Source: DRGT01 sp035685445 (GTDB lineage: Archaea > Thermoproteota > Nitrososphaeria > Nitrososphaerales > Nitrosopumilaceae). From it: a stretch of 64,000 nucleotides of DNA. A program made the position numbers and the translations under genes. The stretch lies in contig DASSAK010000008.1 of the NCBI GenBank assembly GCA_035685445.1, positions 1-64,000 of the forward strand, written 5' to 3'. The notes beneath the pieces are model-generated. The model saw nothing but the letters and a program-made list of their open reading frames with translations. It was not told the origin of the DNA and searched no databases. Positions 8,060 through 16,688 of the stretch are shown one piece after another; within the stretch, counting starts at the first letter, position 1, and each line of letters opens with the position of its first letter.

Positions 8060-8341
8060 ATGGTAACGTATAGGACTAGTATGCAGATAGTGGCAGATCT
8101 ACTTACAGCTACTGAACAAAGTGGTCAAGAAGGTATCAAGACCACATCACTGTTAACAAAAGCAAATCTATCACATTCTAGATTAGCAAAATTCATTGAT
8201 AATTTGACAGGTGCGGGTTTGATTAACAAAATCGAATTTGACGGCAAGCATACATTTGTTCTTACTCCAAAAGGTAGACAATATTTAGAATCCTACCAAA
8301 AATTCTCTGATATTGCAGAGTCTTTTGGTTTAGAACTATAA
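8060..8341 (+). CDS. winged helix-turn-helix DNA-binding protein (ArnR1/HTH_45-like), paralogue
   Basis: The 93-residue one-domain regulator has the same layout as the protein at 890-1177: N-terminal YRTSMQIVADLL helix, SHSRLAKFIDNLTGAG recognition region and wing FVLTPKGRQYL, then a short C-terminal helix ending FGLEL (FGLVI in the paralogue). The start is ATG 20-30 bp after a TATA-like element. It probably controls itself and the divergent gene at 7383-7976. Confidence 0.86.
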   Translation: MVTYRTSMQIVADLLTATEQSGQEGIKTTSLLTKANLSHSRLAKFIDNLTGAGLINKIEFDGKHTFVLTPKGRQYLESYQKFSDIAESFGLEL

Positions 8342-8343
8342 GA

Positions 8344-8532
8344 TTATTTTTTATATTTTCGACGTTTTTTCCTTAATTCTTTTTGTTCTTTTCGAGTTTT
8401 CATAGAACTGTATATTACAACAATAATTGCGCCTGCGAGCATACCATAAAAAAATAGAGTTTGCCCCTGAACAATCGTAATACCCATTCCTGCAATTAAA
8501 AACATCAAAACGACTAAGAGGTATTTATCCAC
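8344..8532 (-). CDS. small membrane protein (62 residues)
   Basis: I place the start at a GTG (8530-8532), because the longer open frame would run through the promoter and start of the divergent gene at 8595. The product has two hydrophobic segments (VVLMFLIAGMGITIV and FFYGMLAGAIIVVIY) and a strongly basic tail. A minus-strand TATA-like AGATATATTATT lies about 25-30 bp upstream of this GTG. The function is unknown. Confidence 0.65.
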   Translation of the reverse strand: MDKYLLVVLMFLIAGMGITIVQGQTLFFYGMLAGAIIVVIYSSMKTRKEQKELRKKRRKYKK

Positions 8533-8594
8533 GATGCGAATAAAACGTAAAATAATATATCTTTTTGAATGATTTGGCTCCAGACTAGGTAGAC

Positions 8595-8759
8595 ATGATA
8601 AAGATTCTGGAATTAGTTGGACTTGTGTTAGTTGCAATAATGTTCATTTCTTTTGTTGGATTCATTCCAGGACAAGAATCTGGATTTTCACCTCTTTTTT
8701 GGGGATGTGCTGTTGGGACATTAGCAATCATCCTGTATAGAAAAAAGAAAAGAAAATGA
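8595..8759 (+). CDS. small membrane protein (54 residues)
   Basis: An ATG frame encodes two hydrophobic helices (LVGLVLVAIMFISFVGF and FWGCAVGTLAIILY) with a PGQESG turn between them and a basic RKKKRK end. It is divergent from the small membrane gene at 8344-8532, has a similar two-helix plus basic-tail plan, and may be functionally paired with it. A/T-rich promoter DNA (8550-8570) serves both. Confidence 0.68.
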   Translation: MIKILELVGLVLVAIMFISFVGFIPGQESGFSPLFWGCAVGTLAIILYRKKKRK

Positions 8760-8884
8760 ATCGACAAAAGTTTGATTTAAAAATTTACTAAACAGTTTTT
8801 CAACACATACTAGGTTTTAAGAATTATACTTGAAAATACCGACAGATCTATAAAGGACCATTCTACGTAAATACCGAGGGGAGT

Positions 8885-8971
8885 ATGACGGAAATTATTG
8901 TAAAATGGTGGAAAGGATTAGGTGAAGACTTGGAAAAAGACATTGAAACTGTTTATGATGATAACTCCTAA
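8885..8971 (+). CDS. possible 28-residue peptide
   Basis: An ATG frame encodes a peptide with an aromatic basic start (VKWWKGLGEDLEKD) and an acidic end, which could form an amphipathic helix. A good TATA-like TCTATAAAGG sits about 30 bp upstream (8848-8857), and GAGGGGAG precedes the ATG. The region is otherwise empty of genes. Its size makes coding uncertain. Confidence 0.42.
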   Translation: MTEIIVKWWKGLGEDLEKDIETVYDDNS

Positions 8972-9009
8972 AAATTTTCTTTAATCTTTTGTTAAAATTA
9001 TAACAGAAA

Positions 9010-9085
9010 AGCCTCGAGTGGGATCTGAACCCACGGCCTAACGCTTACGAGGCGTTCGCTCTAAACCAGGCTGAGCTATCGAGGC
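9010..9085 (-). tRNA. tRNA-Thr (CGT)
   Basis: On the minus strand the acceptor stem GCCTCGA/TCGAGGC, a D arm, the anticodon stem AACGC/GCGTT with loop CTCGTAA (anticodon CGT) and T arm GTGGG-TTCAGAT-CCCAC form a full cloverleaf without intron. CCA is not encoded. A second tRNA-Thr (GGT) is at 38286. Confidence 0.95.
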
Positions 9086-9138
9086 ACGTTTCGGTTATGC
9101 AGTCAGAGTTAATAAAAAGCCTTTCTGGTTTTGATCAT

Positions 9139-10437
9139 ATGAAAAAATCAATCTCTGGAATTAGAGGAGTTTTTAGAGATGACTTGACATTAAAGCATGT
9201 TTTAAAATTTTGTAATAATTTTTCTGCTTTGATAAAATCAGGAAAATGCGTAATTGGTAATGACACAAGACCCTCATCAAATATGATTCGAGAAACTGCA
9301 ATGGCGGCAATTATGCAAAACGGAATTGATGTGTTTAATTTAGGTTTAGCACCGACGCCGGTTGTTTTTAGAGAAGCAAGGAAATTTGGGGCAGGGTTAG
9401 TAATAACATCATCTCATAACCCAGTCCAATGGAATGGTTTGAAGTTCATTATTGATGGAAGAGGGATCAACGAAGAAGAATTGCAGACTGTGATTAATGA
9501 TCAAACTTTAGAAAAATCTAAAATTGGTAAAGAATCCAAAGTAGAATCCAACTATGTTGATGAAGCATCAAAATTAATTGGAAAGGTTGATGATTCACCT
9601 AAAGTTGCAATAGATATTGGCGGCGGTGCAGCAAAAACAACTGCGCCTGCATTGTTAGAAAGAATTGGTTGTAAAACGCAGACTATAAACGAAGAGCTTT
9701 CAAATTCATCACGAGGGCCTGACCCTACTTCTGATAACCTGAAAGATTTGATATCATCTTCACAAAATAATGATATTGGATTTGCATTTGATTTAGATGG
9801 AGATCGTTTAGTTGTTGTAAAAAGTGGCATAAAACAATCTCCAGATGTCACATTTGGGCTTGGAGCAGCAAAAGCAATTGAGTTGGGTTACAAAAAATTT
9901 GTTCTTAGTATCGATACAAGTGTTTCAATTGAGAAATTCATAAAAGAACATGGAGGAGAGGTTCAAAGATCCAAAGTTGGTGAAGCAAACGTTATTGATC
10001 TTGTTTTAAAAACAAATTCTCAGGCAGCCGGAGAAGGAAGCAGTGGCGGGTTTATTTTACCTGAATTTAATTATTGTAGAGATGGAATTCTAACCAGCGG
10101 ATTAATTGCATCAATGGTGGGCACAAAAAACTTTAATGACATATTGAACTTTATGCAGAGTTACCATCAATTAAGAGACAAGATACCTGTAGATTCTCAA
10201 TATCATGAAAAAACAATTAAAATCTTGTTAGACAAAATTAAAGAAAAATCAAGTGACGTATCTACTCTAGACGGAATTAAAGGCATTATTGATGAGGACA
10301 GTTGGATTCTAGTAAGAAAATCAAACACTGAAGACATCATAAGAATTTCAGCAGAATCAAACAATCTTGAAAAGTGTAAAAAAATACTTGAAGAAACCAA
10401 AGTACTAGTGAAGCAAAGTTATGACAAAGTTAAATGA
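9139..10437 (+). CDS. glmM: phosphohexomutase (phosphoglucosamine/phosphomannomutase family)
   Basis: The alpha-D-phosphohexomutase isomerises a hexose 6-phosphate to the 1-phosphate. Visible motifs are the phosphoserine loop TSSHNP (about residue 95), the metal loop DLDGDR, the sugar-binding GEGSSGG and the phosphate-binding loop near RKSNTEDIIRIS. The usual start MKKSISGIRG is at 9139. An in-frame ATG at 9097 would lie inside the divergent tRNA promoter. Substrate (glucosamine, mannose or glucose phosphate) cannot be fixed; the family size favours the archaeal GlmM/ManB type. Its end overlaps thiL. Confidence 0.88.
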   Translation: MKKSISGIRGVFRDDLTLKHVLKFCNNFSALIKSGKCVIGNDTRPSSNMIRETAMAAIMQNGIDVFNLGLAPTPVVFREARKFGAGLVITSSHNPVQWNGLKFIIDGRGINEEELQTVINDQTLEKSKIGKESKVESNYVDEASKLIGKVDDSPKVAIDIGGGAAKTTAPALLERIGCKTQTINEELSNSSRGPDPTSDNLKDLISSSQNNDIGFAFDLDGDRLVVVKSGIKQSPDVTFGLGAAKAIELGYKKFVLSIDTSVSIEKFIKEHGGEVQRSKVGEANVIDLVLKTNSQAAGEGSSGGFILPEFNYCRDGILTSGLIASMVGTKNFNDILNFMQSYHQLRDKIPVDSQYHEKTIKILLDKIKEKSSDVSTLDGIKGIIDEDSWILVRKSNTEDIIRISAESNNLEKCKKILEETKVLVKQSYDKVK

Positions 10438-11374
10438 GAATCAAATTATCGAAATTTTTCAAAAAAACATTGGTAAAAGAAAATTTGTATCTGAAGATGT
10501 AGAAATATTCAATATTGGGAAGACAAACTGTATTGTAAATGTAGATACACTTGTTGAAAGTACAGACATACCGCCACGAACTAAAATTTCAGATGCGGCA
10601 AGAAAAAGTATCGTTGCATGTGTAAGTGATTTTGCAGCTAAAGGCGTCAAACCATTATTTGGCACAATTTCTGTAACAATTCCAAGAAATTTTTCCAAAT
10701 CAAAAATTTTAGAATTAAGTAGATCTATTGGAAATGCTGCAAAAGAATTTGATGTAAAAATTTTGGGCGGAGATACAAATGAGGGAAAAGAACTAGTTAT
10801 TCAGATATCACTAATTGGATTTAGCGATAAAATAGTTAGAAGGAAAGGTGCCAAAGTTGGCGACATAGTGTTTGTTACTGGTCCATTTGGATATGCGGCA
10901 GCTGGGCTGAAAATTCTTCTTGCAAAGAAAAAAGCCCCTAAAAGTTTTGCAAAAAAAGCAACATCGACAGCACTAAGGCCAAAAACTAGACTGAATTTTG
11001 GATTAAAAGCCAAGAATTATTTCACATCATCAATGGATTCTAGCGATGGATTGTCAACTACTCTTAATCAGCTTTCAAAACAAAGTAGGAAAAGATTTGT
11101 AATTTCAAAAAACCCTGCCAATTCAGATCTTTTAGAATTTTCAAAATTAAACAAATTGAATGTTAATGATCTCGTTTTCAACGGGGGCGAAGAATACGAA
11201 ATTGTGTTCACATGCTCTCCAAAAAATCGTTCAAAAATTAACAAGATTGCTAGAAAAATTCGAATTCCCTTACGGGAAATAGGATATGTTACAAGGGGCT
11301 CTGGTGTTGTTTTTCTTCAAAAGGGCAAGACCACTAGAATAAAAAATTCAGGCTGGCAACACTTTATGAGTTAA
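10421..11374 (+). CDS. thiL: thiamine-monophosphate kinase
   Basis: ThiL phosphorylates thiamine monophosphate to thiamine diphosphate, cofactor of transketolase (59548-62192). The 317 residues show the PurM-like layout: VNVDTLVESTDIP at the N-terminus, SDFAAKGVKP, GGDTNEG, SMDSSDGLSTTL and NGGEEYEIVFT. The start overlaps the end of the mutase gene by 17 bp, so the pair is probably one operon. Confidence 0.92.
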   Translation: MTKLNENQIIEIFQKNIGKRKFVSEDVEIFNIGKTNCIVNVDTLVESTDIPPRTKISDAARKSIVACVSDFAAKGVKPLFGTISVTIPRNFSKSKILELSRSIGNAAKEFDVKILGGDTNEGKELVIQISLIGFSDKIVRRKGAKVGDIVFVTGPFGYAAAGLKILLAKKKAPKSFAKKATSTALRPKTRLNFGLKAKNYFTSSMDSSDGLSTTLNQLSKQSRKRFVISKNPANSDLLEFSKLNKLNVNDLVFNGGEEYEIVFTCSPKNRSKINKIARKIRIPLREIGYVTRGSGVVFLQKGKTTRIKNSGWQHFMS

Positions 11375-11398
11375 TGATTTTTAAAACCCTGAAAATCT

Positions 11399-11935
11399 GT
11401 GAAAGCATTGTCAGAAACTGAAGTCAAAACAGAAGTTGAAGAATCTCCAAAAACTGAAGAGGTTGAAACAGCATCTGTAGAAGAAAAAATTGAGGAGAAA
11501 CCAAAAGAAAAAACAAAAGCTGAGGCAAAAGGAGAAGCTAAAACTGAAGCGCCTGAAAAATGGGGAATAGCTCACATTTTCAGTAGTTATAATAACACAA
11601 TCATTCACATGACTGATTTGACTGGAGCAGAAACCGTTGCAATTAGTTCAGGTGGAATTCATGTAAATGCCGACAGATACGAATCTTCACCATTTGCAGC
11701 GATGAAAGCAGCTAATGCAGTGGTCGAAGCTGCTAAAACAAAAGGTTTCACGGGATTTCACATTAGAGTAAGAGCAGTTGGCGGCGTAGGTTCTAGAGTT
11801 CCCGGGCCCGGTGCACAAGCAGCAATTAGAGCTCTTGCTAGAGGTGGATTCAAAATTGGCCGTATTGATGATGTTACACCAATCCCTCACGACACAACTA
11901 GAAAGAAAGGTGGAAAGAGGGGAAGAAGAGTCTAG
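11399..11935 (+). CDS. rps11: 30S ribosomal protein S11 with charged N-terminal extension
   Basis: Residues 55-178 are a complete uS11: WGIAHIFSSYNNTIIH, GVGSRVPGPGAQAAIRA, and the basic end TPIPHDTTRKKGGKRG. Residues 1-53 are an extra, low-complexity Glu/Lys/Thr/Ala-rich tail, probably disordered. The start is GTG at 11399. No other ribosomal gene of the usual S13-S4-S11 cluster adjoins it, so S11 is detached from that operon here. Confidence 0.95.
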   Translation: MKALSETEVKTEVEESPKTEEVETASVEEKIEEKPKEKTKAEAKGEAKTEAPEKWGIAHIFSSYNNTIIHMTDLTGAETVAISSGGIHVNADRYESSPFAAMKAANAVVEAAKTKGFTGFHIRVRAVGGVGSRVPGPGAQAAIRALARGGFKIGRIDDVTPIPHDTTRKKGGKRGRRV

Positions 11936-12243
11936 TATTCTAATAGTTTTAATTTAATTTTACAATCTCGTGCCAAAAAAAAGTCCTGCATAAAATCAGT
12001 ATACTTTTCTTCTTGTTTTCCTTTGTAACGTTTTATCATATCTGCAAATTTTTTTTCTATATTGAAACTAAATGCTGGCTTTAGTAATAATTGAGTAAAT
12101 GTCCAGCCGAATCTTGAAACAGGTTTACTGATAATGTAACCATCTGTGATTTCACAGGTAGTTTGGAGATGAGATAAGGCCTTTTTTATTTTAAAAATAT
12201 CATCCTCATAATTGGTTGATGCAATTTCAAAAATTGTAGCCAT
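11932..12243 (-). CDS. unknown protein (103 residues)
   Basis: A mixed alpha/beta protein with a basic middle (ADMIKRYKGKQEEKY). I do not recognise the family. Its ATG touches the stop of the PDCD5-like gene at 12243, and RtcB lies upstream, so it is the last gene of an rtcB operon and may act in RNA repair or processing. This is only context. Confidence 0.72.
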   Translation of the reverse strand: MATIFEIASTNYEDDIFKIKKALSHLQTTCEITDGYIISKPVSRFGWTFTQLLLKPAFSFNIEKKFADMIKRYKGKQEEKYTDFMQDFFLARDCKIKLKLLEY

Positions 12244-12680
12244 TATTTACTGTCTTCTTGATTTTTTGATTCAGAATTTAGTTTGCTACTTAGTTTATCT
12301 GAAAGTGAAACAAATTTTCCTTCCTGTTCAATGTTAATCTTTGTTTGAACTCTTACATTCATTCCAATAGATCTAAACAAAGTCATTAGTTTACCACCAT
12401 CAATTTCTTCATCTATATCTCCTGAAGTTATTAATTCTGCTAATTTTTCGATAACAATTTTTGTTTCATTTGGAAATTGTGCTTCAGCATTTTCTAATAC
12501 TTCAAGTCCCCTATAACCTAATTTATTTACAAGAATATCACGTGGTTTCGGGGTATTTTTTTGTGCATCTTTATGAGATGCGACAAACTCTTCTTGCTTT
12601 TGTTTAAAGGAAATATTTTTTTTCATTTCCTCAAGTCGTTTGCGTTTTAATTTTTCTAGTTCTTTATCTTCCTCATTCAA
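12243..12680 (-). CDS. PDCD5/TFAR19-family DNA-binding protein
   Basis: The 145-residue protein starts with the charged helix typical of the family (DKELEKLKRKRLEEMKK). It then has a helical core with RDILVNKLGYRGLEVLENAEAQ-type spacing and ITSGDIDEEIDGGKLMTLF, resembling the PDCD5 end where a short motif follows I(D)E-QL-LL. Archaeal PDCD5 proteins bind double-stranded DNA. The last 30 residues are Ser/Lys-rich. The TTG start overlaps the rtcB stop. Confidence 0.7.
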   Translation of the reverse strand: MNEEDKELEKLKRKRLEEMKKNISFKQKQEEFVASHKDAQKNTPKPRDILVNKLGYRGLEVLENAEAQFPNETKIVIEKLAELITSGDIDEEIDGGKLMTLFRSIGMNVRVQTKINIEQEGKFVSLSDKLSSKLNSESKNQEDSK

Positions 12681-14125
12681 CCTTTGATCACACCGATAGG
12701 AACAAGTTTTGCTACTTTAGTTGCAATTCCTAATGCATGAGATACGTTAACTACAGAATCAACATCTTTGTAAGCTTGAGGGGTTTCTTCAACTACTCCA
12801 TCTCTAGTTAGCGCTTTAACAAAAATTCCTTTATCGCTAAGAGATTTTTTCACTTGAGATTCAGTATAGTTTTTCCTAGCTTTAGTTCTTGACATCATTC
12901 TTCCTGCACCGTGAGCAGTTGAACCAAAAGTCAAATTCATTGAGTTTGATTTACCTAGTAAAATCCAACTTGCTGTTCCCATAGAACCTGGAATGAATAC
13001 AGGTTGTCCAATGTCTCTATATTTTGTTGGTATTTCTGTTCTATTTGCTGGGAACGCACGAGTTGCACCTTTTCTATGAACCACAACAGATCTATCTTTT
13101 CCATCAATTTTGTGTGTTTCAACTTTAGCAATATTATGAGCAACATCATAAACTAGTTTCATATCTAAATCTGATTCTGATTGTTTGAAAACTCTTTCAA
13201 ATGATTTTCTTGTCCAATGAGTTATCATTTGCCTATTACTCCATGCAAAATTTAGTGCAGCAAACATTGCTTTTCTGTATGATTCTCCTTCCTCAGAAGA
13301 GTTTGGGACACAAGCCAATTCTCTGTCAGCTAATTCAATATCATATTTTTCTAATGCACGTTCTGATGTTCTAAGGTAATCACTACATACTTGATGTCCA
13401 AAACCTCGTGAACCACAATGAATTAGAATAGTTACACTGCCTTTTTTTATTCCCATTCTTTTTGCTGCTTCTTCATCGTGAACTTCTTCTACACGTTGTA
13501 CCTCAAGGAAATGATTTCCAGATCCTAAACTTCCAAGTTGAGGAGCTCCTCGTTTTCTAGCCTTATCTGAAACTTTGTTGGGGTCAGCATCATCCATTTG
13601 TCCTGACTCTTCACACACATCAGCATCATCTAAAGTACCATACCCCTTGTCTACTGCCCATTGAACACCTTTAACTAAAACTTCATCAAGTTGCGAAGGA
13701 CTCAGTTTTATTGCGCCTTTTGAGCCAACACCAGATGGAATTGAATTAAAAAGATCTGTTACAAGGTCTTTAATTTTTGGTCTAATGTCTTGTTCTGTTA
13801 AGTTTGTTCTAATCAGTCTAACGCCACAATTAATATCATAACCAACTCCTCCGGGACTAATCATTCCTTCTTTTGCATCCATTGCAGCAACCCCCCCTAC
13901 TGGAAATCCGTATCCTTCATGACCATCAGGCAATACCGCTACATGACTTACTATTCCAGGCATTGATGCAACATTTGTTGCTTGCCAAATTGTCCTATCA
14001 GTGGTCATTTTTTTGAGAAGTTGTTCATCTGCGAAAATCCTTACAGGAACATTCATTCCATTTGATGAATCAGGTTCAATAATGTATTCCATATCTCCGA
14101 TTTTTTTAGGAGTTTGTATCTGCAT
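12677..14125 (-). CDS. rtcB: tRNA-splicing/RNA repair ligase RtcB
   Basis: RtcB joins 2',3'-cyclic phosphate (or 3'-phosphate) and 5'-OH RNA ends and seals archaeal tRNA exons after intron removal. The 482 residues contain the metal-binding GGVGYDINCG (Cys100), a PDGHEGYGFPVGG segment, HCGSRGFGHQ, and GSTAHGAGRMMSR with the guanylylated His. There is no intein, unlike some archaeal RtcB genes. At least three tRNA genes in this window carry introns that would need it. It heads a three-gene operon. Confidence 0.97.
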   Translation of the reverse strand: MQIQTPKKIGDMEYIIEPDSSNGMNVPVRIFADEQLLKKMTTDRTIWQATNVASMPGIVSHVAVLPDGHEGYGFPVGGVAAMDAKEGMISPGGVGYDINCGVRLIRTNLTEQDIRPKIKDLVTDLFNSIPSGVGSKGAIKLSPSQLDEVLVKGVQWAVDKGYGTLDDADVCEESGQMDDADPNKVSDKARKRGAPQLGSLGSGNHFLEVQRVEEVHDEEAAKRMGIKKGSVTILIHCGSRGFGHQVCSDYLRTSERALEKYDIELADRELACVPNSSEEGESYRKAMFAALNFAWSNRQMITHWTRKSFERVFKQSESDLDMKLVYDVAHNIAKVETHKIDGKDRSVVVHRKGATRAFPANRTEIPTKYRDIGQPVFIPGSMGTASWILLGKSNSMNLTFGSTAHGAGRMMSRTKARKNYTESQVKKSLSDKGIFVKALTRDGVVEETPQAYKDVDSVVNVSHALGIATKVAKLVPIGVIKG

Positions 14126-14202
14126 TAAGATCGGTAAAAAGTCAAGTCAAGCCAATTTAAATCATAAGTAGATTTATTTTCGTAAAAAAATGAGACTAAT
14201 TA

Positions 14203-15564
14203 TTGGCAATTTTACCCATTGATGGAGGAAGATATGGCACAAAAGAAATGATTGCAATTTTCATGGAACAAAAAAAAATTGATTACCAATTAGAAATTGA
14301 GGGAGTCGCAGCAGTTTCTCAAAGTGAGATAAGAATGATTCCAAAAACAGCTGGAAAAAATATTCTAAACACAGCAAAATCTGGAAAGATCACTGCCAAA
14401 AGAATCAAACAGTTGGAGGCAAAAAGTGATCATGATACTGCAGCTCTTGTTGAAGCATTAAGTGAAAAATGCAAAGCTGAGGCAAAACCTTGGGTACATT
14501 ATGGATTAACTAGTAACGATTTGGTCGATACAAGCAATTCAATGCAAATGAGAGATGCGCTTGCAATTATACAACCAAAGGTTGCAAAACTGGGATTACT
14601 TTTAACAAGAAAGGCTATGAAATACAAAAAAATTCCAGCGGTTGGACGAACTCATGGTCAACATGCAAGCATCATATCATTTGGATTAAAGTTTGCAAAC
14701 TGGGCTTCAGAGATGAGTACGCATTTGCAAAGAATTGACGAAATGAAAAAGAGAGTTCTAATATGCAAAACTCTAGGCGTGGTTGGTACAGGTTCACTAA
14801 TGGGTTCAAAAGCAATCCAAGTTCAAGCGAAAGTTGCAAAAAGACTCAAGCTTTATTCTGCTGAAGTGACAACACAGATTGTTCCAAGAGAAAGATATGC
14901 TGAATATGTTTTTCAACTTGCATTGTTAGGTGCTACTTTAGAAAAAATTGCAGTTGAAATTCGTAATTTACAAAGAACTGAGATCGGAGAAGTTTCTGAA
15001 TATTTTAAGAAGGGTCAAATGGGAAGTAGTGCAATCCCTGTGAAAAGAAATCCAATTAAAAGTGAAAGAATTTCTTCATTATCAAAACTGTTACGGAGTC
15101 ACATTGCAACTGCATTTGAAAACATTCCATTATGGCATGAACGAGATTTATCAAATTCAGCAAATGAGAGATTCATAATTCCTATGTGTTCAATTTTGTT
15201 AGATGAAATGCTTGAGACAATGATTCGTATCATTGAAAATCTCAAAGTAAATGAGAAAAACATAAGAAAGAATCTTGAGATTACAAAGGGTCAAATCTTT
15301 GCTGAATTTGTTTTAGAGGCATTAATAAAAAAAGGAATCCCACGATTTTCAGCATATAGAGACGTTCAGAGAGTTGCATTCGCTGCAAAAGACAAAGATG
15401 TTAATTTTATTGATGCTGTAAGACATGATAAGAAAATCTCATCAAAGCTTTCTGAAAAAGAAATTAAATCAGTTTTCTCTCCAGAGAATCGTCTAGGAGC
15501 ATCAGTTTCAATAATTAATAATGTAAATAAAACAGTTCAAAGAACTGCAAAAAAATTCATCTAG
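14203..15564 (+). CDS. purB: adenylosuccinate lyase
   Basis: PurB removes fumarate from SAICAR and adenylosuccinate in purine synthesis. The 453 residues carry the N-terminal RYGTKEM, the catalytic VGRTHGQHAS region (about 148) and the family signature GSSAIPVKRNP (about 274-284). The start is TTG. The end overlaps the convergent PP-loop gene by 8 bp. Confidence 0.96.
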   Translation: MAILPIDGGRYGTKEMIAIFMEQKKIDYQLEIEGVAAVSQSEIRMIPKTAGKNILNTAKSGKITAKRIKQLEAKSDHDTAALVEALSEKCKAEAKPWVHYGLTSNDLVDTSNSMQMRDALAIIQPKVAKLGLLLTRKAMKYKKIPAVGRTHGQHASIISFGLKFANWASEMSTHLQRIDEMKKRVLICKTLGVVGTGSLMGSKAIQVQAKVAKRLKLYSAEVTTQIVPRERYAEYVFQLALLGATLEKIAVEIRNLQRTEIGEVSEYFKKGQMGSSAIPVKRNPIKSERISSLSKLLRSHIATAFENIPLWHERDLSNSANERFIIPMCSILLDEMLETMIRIIENLKVNEKNIRKNLEITKGQIFAEFVLEALIKKGIPRFSAYRDVQRVAFAAKDKDVNFIDAVRHDKKISSKLSEKEIKSVFSPENRLGASVSIINNVNKTVQRTAKKFI

Positions 15565-16309
15565 ATTTCAGCAGTGTTTTGTGAATTAACGAACCATACT
15601 GTAAGGCTTTTTTTCGTTTGTTTGTGGAAATTTCAGGAACGCCAATTTCAGATGCCAATTTTCTAATAATGTGTTTTCGCATCAAGTCATCCTTTCCAGT
15701 AATTTTTTCTGAGACAGAAATTGATTTTGCATAATCAATGAAATTTTCTGATAAGAGTGGTTGAATTATTTGCACATCAAATTCTGAAGTTACTTTATTT
15801 ACTGTTTGCATCATTTTTTTTTCATTTTTAAGTTTTGAATTCATTAGATTCAGTACTTCATTTTCACCTTTTTCAATTGCTTCTCGATATGCATTATAAC
15901 CACAAAAAAGTTCATCAATTCCATTTGCGGTTACAACTGTTTTTATTCCCAGATCATGTGCAAGCTTTGCCACATAATAAAATGCAATACAATTTTCATT
16001 CCAAGAAAGATTATCAGTGTTAATATGTTGATTTATTTTTAAGGCAATTTGATTAAATGAATCTTTATCAATTTCAAAAATTTTATGAGGAAAATTTAGA
16101 ATTCCATTTACTTCTTTTGCAAACGAAATGTCATGTGATTCAGGAAATCCTATTGTAAGTAAAGTAATATCATATCCAAGATCGTTACAAATTTTTGATA
16201 CTAATGTGCTATCAACACCACCTGAAAACGCAACCCCAATTTTCTTTTCTAAAACTGATTCTTTGATCGCATTTTGAATTTTTCCTAAGAGGAAATTTTC
16301 CTTTTGCAT
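15557..16309 (-). CDS. stand-alone asparagine synthase-like PP-loop ATPase
   Basis: The PP-loop AFSGGVDST (residues 27-35) and the later NGIDELFCGYNAY match the synthetase domain of asparagine synthetase B. The N-terminal glutaminase domain is missing and the whole protein is only 250 residues. A C-terminal region binds near STNKRKKALQYGS. It could use free ammonia, which is abundant for this organism, or adenylate another acid or tRNA base. The exact substrate is unknown. Confidence 0.8.
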   Translation of the reverse strand: MQKENFLLGKIQNAIKESVLEKKIGVAFSGGVDSTLVSKICNDLGYDITLLTIGFPESHDISFAKEVNGILNFPHKIFEIDKDSFNQIALKINQHINTDNLSWNENCIAFYYVAKLAHDLGIKTVVTANGIDELFCGYNAYREAIEKGENEVLNLMNSKLKNEKKMMQTVNKVTSEFDVQIIQPLLSENFIDYAKSISVSEKITGKDDLMRKHIIRKLASEIGVPEISTNKRKKALQYGSLIHKTLLKSR

Positions 16310-16361
16310 GAAATAAGGGTTACAGTTTTATCTATTAATTTGATTATGATAATTGGAATTC

Positions 16362-16646
16362 ATGACTGTAGAAAAATTATCATCAGATGCAATTGAAAAT
16401 GAACTCAAAAGTTTGGAGGGGTGGTCAGTAGTAAATGGAAAATTACACAAGGATTTTCAGTTTGATGACTTTAACCAGGCTTTTGGATTTATGGCCAGAG
16501 CCTCAATGCATATTGAAAAAATGAATCATCATCCAGAGTGGTTTAATGTGTACAACAAACTTTCAGTTGATTTGATGACTCATGATGCAGGAGGCATCAC
16601 ACAAAATGACATCAATCTTGCAAAAATATTAAACTCTCTTGTTTAG
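16362..16646 (+). CDS. pterin-4a-carbinolamine dehydratase
   Basis: PCD dehydrates 4a-hydroxytetrahydropterins. The 94-residue protein has the active-site cluster MNHHPEWFNVYNKLSV and the C-terminal THDAGGITQNDINLA, both diagnostic. I chose ATG 16362 rather than the in-frame TTG at 16353 because the family starts here. The next gene encodes a pterin synthase-like protein, so the two are likely one pathway. Confidence 0.93.
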   Translation: MTVEKLSSDAIENELKSLEGWSVVNGKLHKDFQFDDFNQAFGFMARASMHIEKMNHHPEWFNVYNKLSVDLMTHDAGGITQNDINLAKILNSLV

Positions 16647-16688
16647 TACTTCAGAATTTATATAAAGAGAAGAATTCATTTTTCACAA

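Noticed and set aside
9097..9138. Longer N-terminus of the phosphohexomutase
   Set aside because: It would start 12 bp from a divergent tRNA, and the family begins at MKKSISGIRG.
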